From Labia minor (lineage: Eukaryota > Arthropoda > Insecta > Dermaptera > Spongiphoridae): a stretch of 64,000 nt of DNA. The position numbers and the translations under genes are program-made. Location: the NCBI GenBank assembly GCA_963082975.1, contig OY720345.1, positions 58,758,528 to 58,822,527 on the forward strand. Direction: 5' to 3'. Shown in pieces: positions 1 to 11,186 of this stretch. The stretch's first letter is position 1; each line of letters opens with the position of its first letter. Below the pieces are notes generated by a model. That model had not been told where the DNA came from, searched no databases, and worked only from the letters and a program-made list of their open reading frames with translations.

Positions 1-34
1 ACTCTACATTTTAATTAGAAATTTTTTTTACAGA

Positions 35-380
35 ATGCCACCGAAAAAATCAAATTTAAGTAAAGTCTCTGGCGCTCCAAAATTTCGCATCTCTGATATA
101 GACAGTGATGAAAATAACTTAAATATCTTATTTAACAACTAGCTGCTCAGAGCAATTAAATTATTTGATTTTTATTTAAATATTTAAATTAGTATTTAAA
201 TTATATATTCATATATATACACAGGCAATAGCCCAAAGATTAGCGCAAGCAACAAATGTCAATAATATTAAACATGAACTTACCGACAAAAGAGATCGTT
301 TTTTTAATTTTTTAATATCCACGACCAGAACAACATCAAAACAAAAATTAAAAAAACCTCCGCTCAAGGCAAATTACTAA
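35..380 (+). pseudogene. Broken coding-like fragment, unrecognised
   Basis: An acceptor-like tract (T-run then CAG) precedes an ATG at 35 that opens 35 codons beginning MPPKKSNLSKV and stops at 140-142. A second open stretch runs from a CAG acceptor near 224 to a stop at 378-380 and reads AIAQRLAQATNVNNI. The two pieces could be exons or one interrupted reading frame. The basic MPPKK start resembles the N-termini of several transposon proteins, but I see no domain. The stretch from about 138 (ctagctgctc) resembles the start of repeat family C, so an insertion may have broken the gene. The function is unknown. Confidence 0.2.
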
Positions 381-1279
381 AAAATGATCATTAGGTATTC
401 GAAAAATATTGTTTTCAAAGAACTATTTAATTAATTGCCACAAGCCACGATAAATTAATTTTAAACTTAGATTGCAAACACCGTTTGCAACGGGTTCAAC
501 TAGTTGTTTAATATAATCAGATAAATCAACCCTTTTCTTTTATATCAAAATTATTTAATAAGAAACATAATAGAAATTTGAAATAATATCTATCTAGTAT
601 AGAAAATCAATCTCGATCTGAAATAAAAAATATTATTTTTATTTGATTCATTTTTGAAAGGATTTTCTAAGATTTACATATTTGTTAAACAAACACATTG
701 ACCCACAGGGGAAATAACTTTCCTAAACTCCACCCCTCTGATTCACTTTATCAGAAAGAAAAAGGATGGATAAAAATAAACTTTTATTCCAATAAAATAA
801 ATATGTAAATAATGTTTGTTTATTTTTTTTTTTTATAAATTCCCTTCTTATAATAAAGATATTTTATTTTCTTCTTTCCCCTGCTGTGAATAGCCATGTT
901 GTTAAATGATTGAGATTTTACAATGCCTATTTTTATTTAGTAATCCATGTGGAAAAACCGTTCGTGAGTTTCTTAAAATTCTTCTTTTCTTTCCTTTTCT
1001 TCATATAATATATTGAGCTTTAAATTTCCCAAATGTCTGATAATGTAATATAATCTAGTCGCCTTCTTTTGAAGCTGACGAAAAATATACCAATCACACC
1101 CTATACATATAACTCTTTATTGGTTATAAATTATCTTATAAAGTTCTTTTTAGTATTAAATTGCTTGTTACTAAATTAATAACTGATAAAAATGTATCAC
1201 ATTTAAAATAAGTAAGTATGGTTAGAAATATTTACTCATATATATTTTTAAGTATAAATTTTAATGATTTCATTCAATA
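381..1279. other. AT-rich intergenic, no gene seen
   Basis: This stretch has poly-A and poly-T runs and no open frame of note. A short GC-richer patch near 705-770 contains ccacccctctgatt, which recurs exactly near 34965. Confidence 0.5.
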
Positions 1280-1769
1280 GTGTCTCGACAGAGAAAAATG
1301 TTTGTGTGTGTGTGTGTATGTGTGTGTTTGACACGAGATTACGCAAAAACAGTTTGTGTAAGAATAATGAAATTTGTTACACGGGCATTATTCAAAACTC
1401 GTAGTTTTCTATCAACTTTTGAGAAATGTTTTGATTTTTTTTTCCTCTAAAGTGACCGTAAAAATAAAGATATATGTTTAATAGTTTTTCACTTGATAGG
1501 GTTAAAAATTGTATAAAAATGGTATATGTAGAATTTCAGCTTGATTGATTCGCTGAAAGTACTGGAATTAATTTTTTAACAAGTTGACTGGCAATCACGC
1601 GCCAGCACGTGACGTGGTATCATCAACAAAAGGCCAAACACGCGCAGGTTTAATAAATATTATTTATTAATTTTAATCTATAATTTAATTAATTAAATTA
1701 AATTTAAATATAATATATGTTATTTAATTCAATTCAAATTTGCGAGGTAGTCGAGTGGAGACACTCCGA
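1280..1769 (-). repeat. Family A element copy A1 (Helentron-like, non-autonomous)
   Basis: This is a near full-length family A copy on the minus strand. Its 5' end is at the high coordinate, where the complement of TCTGGAGTGTCTCCACTCG lies at about 1750-1769. It holds the family landmarks in reverse order: a GT microsatellite (about 1303-1328), the conserved block around aactcgtagttttctatc, the cgcgccagcacgtgacg block (about 1597-1615) and the AT-rich arm. The 3' hairpin end is diverged (agtgtctcgacagag). Confidence 0.7.
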
Positions 1770-3654
1770 ATTTCTTTTTAATGTATTAGCTTAATTTTCT
1801 TTTTTTTTTCTTTTTATATTTATATTATTTTTATTTCTCATTTTTTGTGTTAATTAATTAGTCAAAAAGAAATTAATAATTAGGATTTTAAAAGTATTGA
1901 ATGTTACAATGGATATTTTTTTTTTTTATATAATTTTTTTTTATACAATTAATTTTCACTAAAACCATTATTCTGTTAAAATTACACGTAAAATATTGTA
2001 ACAAAAATAATAAATTCCAAAGAGAGAGAATTTTTTTAGACTAATTTAAATATTAGAGTACTTTAGTTAACATTTTCTATTGACGAGATGTTTTTTTCCA
2101 TAATAATACAAATTTTAATAATTTTTAAAAATCACTTTAAATGTTAATAAGTGGATGAACTATGAAAATTTTTGACAGCACGTGCCTGAAGTAGATACAT
2201 GTATTATTGAAGAAACATTGAATAAGTTAAGATAAAATAAATGAAGATTATAAAGGAATTTTTGAAGTTTTAATAAACGGAATCATAGAAAGATAAGAAT
2301 GATTATATCTTGATTATCAAATATAAAAGAAAGAGTAGTATATTGTCTGATCAGTCAACTTATTAAACATTTAATTATATAAATTAAGTTTACATCTAAC
2401 ACATTTGGTGAAATTCTCAATAATAAAAAATATGTAGCTATATTAAATTTTGAAAAATAAGATAATAAAAATAGGGGGGTTCTTAGCAAAAATTACGAAT
2501 ACGTACGCGTTTAAAATACCTAATAGAAGACAGAGTTGGGATATATATAGATCTATTCTATTAATTTTACAACAAAATTTTTAAAACTTGCAGAAATAAC
2601 TAAATTTAAATTTCCTTTAAATAATTATATGTAAATAAATATGTGTCATTTTTTAAAATTTAATATATTTTGTAAATTCTAAATTGTGATAACTTTAGAT
2701 TTTTTAATTAACCCACAATCAACTCAAAAAGAGTCACATGTGGCTCGGGAGTCATGGTTTGGCCGCCGTTGATATATAATAATCACTTCACTTTCGCTTT
2801 TTTTTGAACATGAATGAATTGAAATGTTGAATTTTGACACATTTCATTTCAATTTTATTTTTACTATTATATACCAACATAGTTTATTTATATAATCTAT
2901 AATTTGGGAAATAATCTTATTGTCCCGTTAGGTGCATAGTTACTTCATAAAATGATGTAAATAAAAAATATTTTATTTTATGATTATTTGTTCTTATAAT
3001 ATTTATTTTGGTTAATTTTTACGATATATTTTATTAAGCAAATTTTACATATTATCCAGAAATACAAGTTTATAAAATAAGTATATTTAAATCCATTGTA
3101 TATCCAAATAAAAAATGATTGTGAGTTAATCCATTGTATACATGATAATGTCACCGATTCTAAACCTCTGGGGAGAAAGTAATATTTAAAAAAATTGATT
3201 AACTGTCTGAAAGGAAAACACACCTACACATAGAAAACTTTTGTTTTGGCAGTTAATTAAAAATAATTTGAAAACAGAATCCAAAATACTCAATAATACA
3301 TTATTGATGTATTTGTATTTTATTGTAAGCGAGGGGAGGGGAGAGGGAGATGGAAATTATGATTAAAAGAGAAAGAAATGTCAGAAAATCTTTATAAAAG
3401 ATAAAAAATAGATAAGAAACGCTGATTTAAATAATAAAATATGAAAAGTTCATTTATAGTTTATTAAATAAATGAAAAGGAAATAAATGGAAACACAAAA
3501 TACTATGTAATCACTTAGGGGGTACAAGAGGCATAATTAGTGCTTTGTAAAAACTTTTTCATTTATAGTTTATATCTTGGTTCTACGTGTATTAATAAAT
3601 ATTTATGATGATGTCCTTAAACCAACTTGATCAAATCAAGTACTCATATATATA
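1770..3654. other. AT-rich intergenic, no gene seen
   Basis: The stretch has homopolymer runs and scattered short frames with no recognisable protein. A short GC-richer patch lies at 2735-2775, and a purine run (gaggggaggggagaggga) is near 3330. I see no RNA gene or transposon terminus. Confidence 0.5.
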
Positions 3655-4112
3655 TGAGAGCAGGTCAATAAGTCTGCGACTTTTTGAATTTCCGTCTTTT
3701 GAATGAAATGGCAATCCTGTCAGTAGGCAACTATCAGCTGACTCTCGCAATTTGAACCAGCTGGGTATTTTAGTTTGTGTTTGACTTAATAGCAGACGAT
3801 TTCTTGATTTGAGAAGAAAATGTAAAAAAGTGAATTTCCATGAAAATCCATGAATTGGGTTACGAATTGCTCCCTCATCCGCCCTATTCTTAAAACATCT
3901 AGCCCCGATTTCTTGTTTCCAAACCTGAAGAAATGACTCGACGAAAAGAGATTTGACTCCAACGATGAAATCTTCTCACAAACAAATACCTATTTTGATG
4001 TCCTCAACAAACCTTATTTTTGGAAGGTATAGATAGGGAAACTACTTAGAAAAATAAAATAATTTTTTATCCAAAAACTGGTTTATTATTCAAAAAATCA
4101 CCAACTTATTTT
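3655..4112 (+). mobile_element. Mariner deletion derivative M1
   Basis: The left end (tgagagcaggtcaataag after TA) is a mutated form of the mariner terminus seen intact at 5287. The right end (ttcaaaaaatcaccaactta) is more decayed. The interior keeps the end of a mariner transposase: a degenerate HPPYSPDLAP catalytic region near 3870-3900, then a LFPNLKKWLDEKRFDSND-like block, broken by stops and frameshifts. Most of the transposase is missing. The junction between the 5' leader and the C-terminal part is shared with the copies at 33944 and 37543, so they descend from one deletion derivative. Confidence 0.75.
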
Positions 4113-5286
4113 TTTACAATTCATAATTTTTGTTTTTTAATAGGCTTACTGTTTCTTAATTTCAGTTTTACTAAACATAAAATAATAAATATATTCATAA
4201 ATATTAAATTCATGAAATTTGATGAAATTTCTAAATATAATTTGACATATTAGGAAAAGATATCCACAATATTCAAAAGAAAAATATATGTTTAAATGGA
4301 GCTGGTTTTTACATTTATATATTGATAAATGATATTTATTTATGAAAAAAAATTATTTTATCTTAATATTTTTTTTATTCATATATGAATCCCAAGAAGA
4401 TTTGATATAATATTATAAATTCCATAACAAAGAGGATACTCTAAATTAGAGTGTCGAGTATTTATTTTGTTATCGTAACACTCGATAATTCTCGACGCCA
4501 GCACAGACAATCTTCCGTTTATTTTGGAATAGATTAAATGAATCGTTTCCTCCAACGGACCAGACCACTTGATTCCTGACCCGGCTCAGTCTTGACTCAT
4601 CCTGACTCATGCGGGCCGGATGTCAGTTTGACGCACCATTTGTTTAATCAACACCTGATAATTGACTTCCAATTCCTTCATTTCCAATCATGAAACTGAC
4701 AAAGTTTTCTACTACTCTGATCATTCCCCCACACGGTACGAGAGAATTTCAATCTATCTCTATCATTTGCTGATTAATTATTCAACCGAGGGGGTGGGAC
4801 AATGTAGAAGGGTTGGAAATATTTCAAGGGTATTTTTTATAATATATTTATAAGTACAAAGGGAATGGATAGGGTGAGCTTGTAGCCACAGGGTCTACTA
4901 GCTTTGAATCTGTTTTGATTGCATTCCATTTCGTGATGTCATCAATGGAGGGGTCACTTTGAACAATGCGTTTGCAGTTCAAGTGGCAAATAAATTTATT
5001 CCAATGGATCAATATATGTATGTATATAAAGATAATTTTTTTTTGTTTTAATTCGCAATAACTAGTGGATGAAAATTCAAGTGAAAAAAAAATGCTCACT
5101 AAAATCAAATAAATATGAATTTTTTGAAATGGAGTTTATAATAACAGTACAGCCCTTAATCAAAATGACAGAGAAATATTACATAGGCTTTTAGTTGGAA
5201 ATTACCAGAGTTAAAAATAATTGAAAATAAATAAATTCTAAATAATCCTTATATCAATTTCATAATAAATCTTTCTATCAGAAATA
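4113..5286. other. Intergenic with a GC-richer unique island
   Basis: The stretch is mostly AT-rich. An island at about 4440-4660 is unlike its surroundings. It contains nested inverted repeats (GTCGAG 4453-4458 with CTCGAC 4491-4496; TTATCG 4470-4475 with CGATAA 4483-4488) and two TGACTCAT sites. No coding gene is evident, and the small frames at 4662-5108 are not recognisable. Confidence 0.4.
4593..4610. promoter_or_regulatory. Two tandem AP-1-like sites
   Basis: TGACTCAT occurs at 4593-4600 and again at 4603-4610, with start points 10 bp apart, about one helical turn. TGACTCA is the consensus site for Jun/Fos bZIP dimers. The pair lies in a GC-richer unique island. A regulatory role is inference, as no gene is seen nearby. 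Confidence 0.3.
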
Positions 5287-5636
5287 CGAGGGTAGGTCAA
5301 TAAGTCCGTGTCTTTTTGAATGAAACAAAGGTTTTTGGAAAAGAAATTATTTTATTTTTCAAAGTAGTCTCCTTTGGGTTCTATACGTTTCTCCAATTTT
5401 TTTTATCCCTTTTGTCGAGGACATCAAGATAGATGATTTCATCGTTGGAGACAAATCTCTTTCCGCCGAGCCATATCTTCAGGTTTGGAAACAAGAAATA
5501 GTTACTAGGGGCTAAATCCGTAGAATATGGCGGATGAGACCCAGTTGGTACAAATATGAGTCAGTTGACAGTTTCCTGCCTTTTTATTTAAGAGACAGGA
5601 AATTCAAAAAGTCACAGACTTATTGACCTACCCTCG
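5287..5636 (-). mobile_element. Mariner deletion derivative M2, both termini present
   Basis: Outer ends cgagggtaggtcaataag (5287 on) and the complementary cttattgacctaccctcg (to 5636) form terminal inverted repeats. The flanks are TA on the left and TG on the right, a one-base decay of the usual TA duplication. At 350 bp it is far shorter than a roughly 1.3 kb mariner. The minus strand keeps the end of the transposase, including a FPNLK-like block and the C-terminal stretch that reads as ...GDYFEK in related copies. Its internal deletion differs from that in M1. Confidence 0.85.
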
Positions 5637-6102
5637 TGCTCACTTTCTATAACTATAGAAACCAAATCTTATTTTATATATTTTCATTTCGTATTTATAT
5701 TAAAAATATTTATTTAAATTTTACCTTAACCCAACTTGGAAATTACACTTATGTTTGTGGGTGTGATTGTTTTGTTTTAAATTTTCTTTGGGTCGTTGTC
5801 TATGATTGTTTTCTTTTTCATAAATAGACCTTATCATCGTGTTTATATAAAATATATTTATTAAATATTTACAAGAAATTCGATATAAAATATATACAAA
5901 TATATATTAATAACAGGTAGCGCGTTACATCAGATTCAATCTTTTTTATCCTTTTTTTATCCTTTTTCGTTTTTCTATTCCGTACATTAAATGAATATTT
6001 ACATACGTAATACATTTTTAAATATCCTATGAGCGTGCAGTGGATTTGGCGCTAAAATTAGGCAGTCGCTCGATTTGATTCTACTAAGAGTATAGAAACT
6101 CA
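5637..6102. other. AT-rich intergenic, no gene seen
   Basis: Nothing recognisable was found apart from a pyrimidine-rich block with repeated ttttttatcc near 5941-5970. Confidence 0.45.
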
Positions 6103-6154
6103 GGGTGGCGTATCTCGTTGCTTAGTGACAAGCCACCCACGCAGCTTGTCACTA
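6103..6154. other. Two overlapping, mutually exclusive hairpins
   Basis: TAGTGACAAGC (6123-6133) pairs perfectly with GCTTGTCACTA (6144-6154) around a 10-nt loop. Separately, GGGTGGC (6103-6109) pairs perfectly with GCCACCC (6132-6138). The two stems share bases 6132-6133 and the second uses the loop of the first, so only one can form. This may be a structured RNA or, more likely, a remnant of a transposon end. Confidence 0.4.
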
Positions 6155-6427
6155 TGAGGCTTGTACCAACAAAAACGCTAAATGGTCCTTTTAAAAGTTC
6201 ACCAACCTTTATCATAATTTAATTTCTATATACTATATATACATAATTAACAAAAATAAAAAAAAAATTATGTATAAAAATAATAATAATAAAAAAAAAT
6301 AATAAAGAAATAGTAACTATATAACTCATCTTAATCCAAGTTGATACTGGAAGTGGAATGAAGCAGGGATTTAAAATTGTTGGTTGTTTAGTTTTTCTAT
6401 TCATAAAAAGTTAACCTCATGCATTTT

Positions 6428-6973
6428 TACTTTCCCGCATACTTCGTATAAGGGAAGTATTGGAATCGTCAAAAATTTCAACTTCGAGATTTCGATAGAT
6501 CTTGACGTTTTAGACCTCCCTGAGTCGGAAAATACCATTTTTCGAATTATGTCTGTGTGTGTGTATGTATGTAATGTTTCTCTGTGAGCAAATTTACTCA
6601 GAAACTAATCAAGCTAGGACTTCGAAATTTGGTATGCCGATATTATTCACAGTTTGTAGATTTCTATCAAAATTTCGTCACTATGGTACTTTACCTACAC
6701 TGATTGCGTTTACCTTTCAAGTAAATATTTGCTTCATATTTTGTATATAGATTTAAAAATATGAAAAAAATTGAGATACCAAATTTCATCATGATCTGAC
6801 TACCGGAAGTGACATTTTACCTATACAAGTAGCGTTAGGTGTAAATTATCAATATATATAATAGTGTTAAACCATTTTACTTTATAATTTAAATTAATAA
6901 GTTTGTTTATTTTTATTGTTGTTAAAACATAATAATAATAACCTAATTACTTATTTATATGCGGGAAAGTTTA
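6428..6973 (+). repeat. Family E inverted-repeat element
   Basis: ACTTTCCCGCATA begins near 6429 and its complement TATGCGGGAAAGT lies near 6958-6970, giving 13-bp inverted ends. The left end also folds on itself (ACTTTCCCGCATAC with GTATAAGGGAAGT), an imperfect hairpin. The interior has a GT/GTAT microsatellite (about 6551-6573) and blocks such as ttcgaaatttggtatgcc and accggaagtgacat. The two frames at 6384-6750 fall inside the repeat and are not genes. I infer a non-autonomous element with a terminal hairpin. Confidence 0.6.
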
Positions 6974-7087
6974 GGGGAGGACACTCCCGATTTTTTAATT
7001 AAGAAACATCACTCGAAACTTATCTTATCGGACTAAATTATAGCATATTTGTGATTAACTGTTAAACAATCTTAGAATATTCTACCG

Positions 7088-7402
7088 GTTGGAGCTAGAA
7101 TAATGAAATTTGATACACGGGCATTATTCAAAATTCGTAGTTTTCTAACAACTTTTGAGAAATGTACCTCATCCGGAAGAGCGTCTTTATCTACCACATT
7201 TTCATTTTTTTCCTCTAAACTGCCCGTAAAAATAACGATATATGTTTGATAGTTTTTCACATTATTAAAAATTGTATAAAACTGCTATTTATATAATTTT
7301 AGCTTGATTGAATCGCTGAAAGTACAGAAATTAATTTTTTAACACGTTGCCAGCACGTGACTTGAGGCCATCAACATTTATTAATTTTAATTTATAATTT
7401 AT
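7088..7402 (-). repeat. Family A copy A2, truncated
   Basis: This is a minus-strand family A copy covering the middle of the element (tcattattc-type block through the cagcacgtgac block). Both the microsatellite/3' hairpin and the 5' AT-rich arm are missing. A fragment resembling the family A 5' tip (ggaggacactcccg) sits at about 6975-6990 on the other side of the copy, so the locus is rearranged. Confidence 0.65.
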
Positions 7403-8925
7403 ATAGTTGTCTAGTAACTATTATCTGAAGTAGGTGGGATGGATTAGGTGTTTCTTGCTTGTCTTTATCAGTTGTCATAAGAAGGAATACTTATTTGATT
7501 CTACTTATTTCAGGTAAGTAATATTAATTTATTAATTAATGTAAATGTATAAAAATGTAAATATTAAAACCTGCTTATTTCAGAATCTTGTGAGAAAACA
7601 TCCTTCCACGTCACCCCTCTTATATATATATATATATATTCTTCGAACTCTCATATATTTTACCCAAATCCTGGTTTCAAATCCTGGTTTTCAAAACATT
7701 TCACAATCTACAATAGTTTTTGCCTTCTCATTGATTTTATACCTAGAAGCAACCCATTTTTTAGATTGTCCTCATTTTTTTTTCTTTTATGCCCTGTTTA
7801 TGACTTTTTGATTAATGATATCTGAGAATAGATAAAGGAAGCTTAGCCTTAATATATATCTAAAATCCCTAAATTCATTTTACAAATGTTTGAAAAAAAA
7901 AACGAAAAACTTTATCTCTAGTAAGTTGTGTTGTAAAACTGTATCGTTGAAGAAGAAAAGTATTCCATTCGAGATGTTCTAAGAACTTGTGCGTTTTTTT
8001 TTTCTTTTTGATAAAAAGTTCAGAGTTTTTTTTCCATAGTTGATCTGATATTATTAATGATTATCATTTTTTTTTATAATTTTACTTCAATTATTGGTTC
8101 CCACTTTGAGTTTAAATCAATTTTATTTGGATTTAATGTCTAATGTCCTCTTAACCTTAAACTTTTGGATTGGTTGGTTCATGAAAAGAACAAAAAGTTG
8201 CTTCCAATGGGGAGGGGGTAACATTTTTGAAATTTTTTTTTTTAATATTTTGCTCCTTTAAAGATATAAATGTAAAATTATAATATGTACTTAAATAAAT
8301 ATTCATAATTTTTATACTAAATAAAATTTTAATTTTTCTCTTATTTAATTTTTTTTTTATATATTTATTTTATTCTAATTTATTCAATTCTATATATAAA
8401 ATAAAAAAAGTGAATAAATATATACACAAAAACAATCTATGAAATAATAACTAAAACGGTATAAAAACTAGAAATTATAATACTTATATAAATATTTGTA
8501 TTTAAGCGTGTCATCTTAAGTAAATTTGCGTGTCCCCTCTGACACGCTGGAGTTCTAAATCAGTTTACTAAAACTCTCTTTTATATTTTTGAATTTGTTT
8601 TGTTTAAGATAAAAAAAATACACGACTACTCAGCTCAATTACAATTTATTAAGTAAGAAGCACTAGTAATTTAAAAATTAACGACTTCACTATCTTAAGA
8701 AATTTGATTAATTTAAAAAACTATATAAATTTTAATTGTAAGTTAGATCAATTCAAATAATTATCTCTCTTTTAAAAGAACCATCAATTTAGATTCATTT
8801 TATCCTTTATAATAGTAATAAACTTTTAAGTTCCTTTGATAAATAGTATATATTTTAAATACCCTTCTTTGAGACTTTGAACGATGATAAACTAGGAAAA
8901 GTTCATTTTAGTATAGTAATATTTT
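7403..8925. other. AT-rich intergenic; short inverted repeat at 8504-8545
   Basis: There is a (TA)n run near 7621-7638 and several homopolymers. AGCGTGTCA near 8504 pairs with TGACACGCT near 8537-8545. GTGTCA-type inverted pairs are seen near some hAT ends, but no full hAT terminus is visible. No gene is seen. Confidence 0.4.
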
Positions 8926-9612
8926 TACTGACCGACGATAGGAGAAGTGAAGGTTTTCACACCAAATTACACATGTGCAGATTTTTACATATCTGGACGA
9001 ATCATGCATTTTGTTTACAGAAAAAAGTATTTTTAGCATAATAGCTGTCCGTCTGTCCGTGTGTCCATTGACCGTATAGACCTGTACAGATTGAACGGCT
9101 TTACGGTTTTTGATAAAATTTGGTTTATTTACTTAATACACCATCACGATGAATTCATTAACTTTTGGTGTATATCCGAAAACCGGAAGTGATAGTTTAC
9201 AAAAAATTCATTGTCAGAAAATATTTCACTTAACTCACCATGAGCGGGGCGGGTATTTGTACCCGTTGCGTGGACTGCCAGTTATAAGCGGGGCGGACGC
9301 TAGCCGCTCATAGTGTGATAATATATATTTTCCCTTGTGTCACTTAAAATTACTTATTTTAAACGATAACTAATATATATCCCTCATATAAGTGGCAACG
9401 GGTATAAATACCCGCCCCGCTTATAAGTGGCAGTCCCCGCAACGGGTACAAATACCCGCCCCGCTCATAGTGTGTTAAAATATAGTAGTCATTAATAATT
9501 GATTAATTAAACTAAAAATAAAAACCAAGATAATATAATTAATATATATTGTTGTTTAAAAATTAATTTATTTCAAATCGTCGGTCGGTTCTGTGCATGG
9601 CCACAGTTCATA
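8926..9612 (+). repeat. Family B copy B1 (long subfamily), Helentron-like
   Basis: The element starts at ctgaccgacgatagg near 8926 and keeps its complementary subterminal repeat tcgtcggtcgg near 9579-9589. The 3' hairpin CTGTG-catggc-CACAG follows at 9591-9606. The middle has the gtccgtctgtccgtgtgtcc block (about 9049) and a ccggaagtgatag block. A 241-bp piggyBac-like MITE interrupts it at 9234-9474. Subterminal inverted repeats plus a 3' hairpin without flush terminal repeats is the Helentron-associated layout. No protein is encoded. Confidence 0.65.
9230..9478. mobile_element. piggyBac-like MITE with TTAA target duplication
   Basis: TTAA lies at 9230-9233 and 9475-9478, flanking a 241-bp element. 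The ends ctcaccatgagcggggcggg (left) and the complement of cccgccccgctcatagtgtg (right) are long inverted repeats of about 55-60 bp. The palindromic GGGTATTTGTACCC is repeated twice at the right end and once at the left, which could be a transposase-binding array. The paralogous B2 copy reads straight through the site (tttcacttaaaatatag near 12894), which confirms a single TTAA at the empty site. TTAA insertion is characteristic of piggyBac. Confidence 0.85.
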
Positions 9613-10489
9613 TTTTGTATTAAGTTTTACTTATCATAAATTATGTAATAACACTTGCCTTATTATTCAATATATAGAAGTAGAAAATCTCATTGAAACT
9701 TCTAAGTGGATTAATCTGTTTAGAATGGTAATTTTTGAGTTAGCAGGAATCGGAGTGGTTCTTGCTAGAAGTGATTATAGCCAGACCCCCCCACCCAAAT
9801 CGACCTCTCCTTTTATCTATGACCAATTACCCGTTAATGGATAATGGAGACCGGCTGTCTCGTTCAGACCCATTTTCATTTGGCACGTGCTGGGCTGGAT
9901 TTTGATTGGCCTGTTTCCGAATGGCACGCGTTCTGTTTTAAAGCTTTAAGATCAAGTCTGGAGTGTGGGGTCAGCTTGTCCGGATGGAGCCCACACGTAG
10001 TCTGTTGGGAATTGTGACGTTCGCCTCCACTCGTCAATAAACTATTGAATGAATCTTTCAAGTGATACTCCCTATCAAAAGGATTTTTTATTTGCTTCTT
10101 ATGGCGGCTGAATTTGATAGATGGACTGAAGCAAAGTAAAAAAATTAAATCAGATGAAAAGTGAAAAAGCCAATTAAGTTTTTTTTTCTTATTTTTATTT
10201 TTCCTTTATATGTAATTTACTACTTTGATAAGAATATAATGAGTATCGATATAATAAACCCATAATGTATAAATTATCGATAGAATTATTTAATTAAGTG
10301 AATTTATCAATAAATTCTAATCAGAATGTAACTCCTCCAATTATGTCACTATAAATCACTAATTCCCAAAATGGGCGGTAACTCCCCCCATGTTGCAGCG
10401 ATCCATAGGAGTGAAGATGGCCACAGGTGGAAAATTGTATTACCTTTCTATTTTGATAAGTAGTTTCAATAATTTCAAACAATATGTTT
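9613..10489. other. Intergenic with GC-richer unique island
   Basis: The block at 9750-10030 is clearly less AT-rich than its surroundings and is not repeated elsewhere in the window. It holds cggcacgtgctggg-like E-box sequence (cacgtg near 9894). Short frames on either strand match nothing I know. It may be a regulatory region or a lost exon. Confidence 0.35.
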
Positions 10490-10599
10490 CTAATTTATAC
10501 CTTTCTTAATTAAATTTTTAGAAAAAGGTAGGATCGTAAATACCTAATTATAATAGTATATCTTTCTGTTTAATTCCAATTAAAATTTATTTAAAAAAA
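10490..10599. repeat. Short duplicated block, copy 1
   Basis: About 110 bp containing atctttctgtttaatt and taaaatttatt, preceded by gaaaaaggtag. It recurs in the same order at 14990-15100. In this copy it runs directly into family A element A3. Confidence 0.5.
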
Positions 10600-11186
10600 T
10601 CTGGAGTGTCTCCACTCGCATATCTCGCAATTTGAATTGGGTTAATTAATACATATATTATATTTAAATTAAATTTAATTAATTATATAAAATATAAATT
10701 AAAATTAATAAATATATATTAAACCAGCGCGTGTTTGGTTCTTTGTTGATGGCACCATTGCGCGTGATTTGCAGTCGGGTTAAGCGATTCAATCAAACTG
10801 AAATTCTATATACATATAGCAGTTTTATACAATTTTTAATAATGTTAAAAACCATCAAACATATATCTTTATTTTTACGGTCACTTTAGAGGAAAAAAAT
10901 CAAAACGTGGTAGGTAACTTCTTCTGAAAGTGCTACATTTCTCAAAAGTGGATAGAAAACTACGAATTTTGAATAATGCCTGTGTACGAAATTTCATTAT
11001 TCTAGCTCAAACCGTTTTTGCGTATTCTTGTCTACATACACACACACACACACATACGCACAGACATTTTTTCCAACCTTACAATTAGTGAAAATGACTC
11101 AGGGACCTTCAAAACGTATAAAAACATCAAAATCTCCACATCGAAAATTTTCGTGTTCGCAATACTAACTCTGACGGGATAGTAAC
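10600..11186 (+). repeat. Family A copy A3, near full length
   Basis: It begins TCTGGAGTGTCTCCACTCG at 10600 (hairpin GAGTG-tctc-CACTC) and then reads atatctcgcaattt. It continues through the AT-rich arm, the cagcgcgtgtttgg block, the ttttacggtcactttagagg block, a CA microsatellite (about 11037-11053) and ctcagggaccttcaaaacg. It ends near aactctgacgggatagtaa at 11186, a mutated form of the 3' hairpin ACTATCTC-TGGC-GAGATAGT found in A6. The minus-strand frame at 11032-11343 is antisense to the repeat and is not a gene. Confidence 0.75.

Noticed and set aside
1-380. Helitron replicase N-terminus
   Set aside because: MPPKK-type starts occur in several transposon proteins and no Rep or helicase motif is visible.
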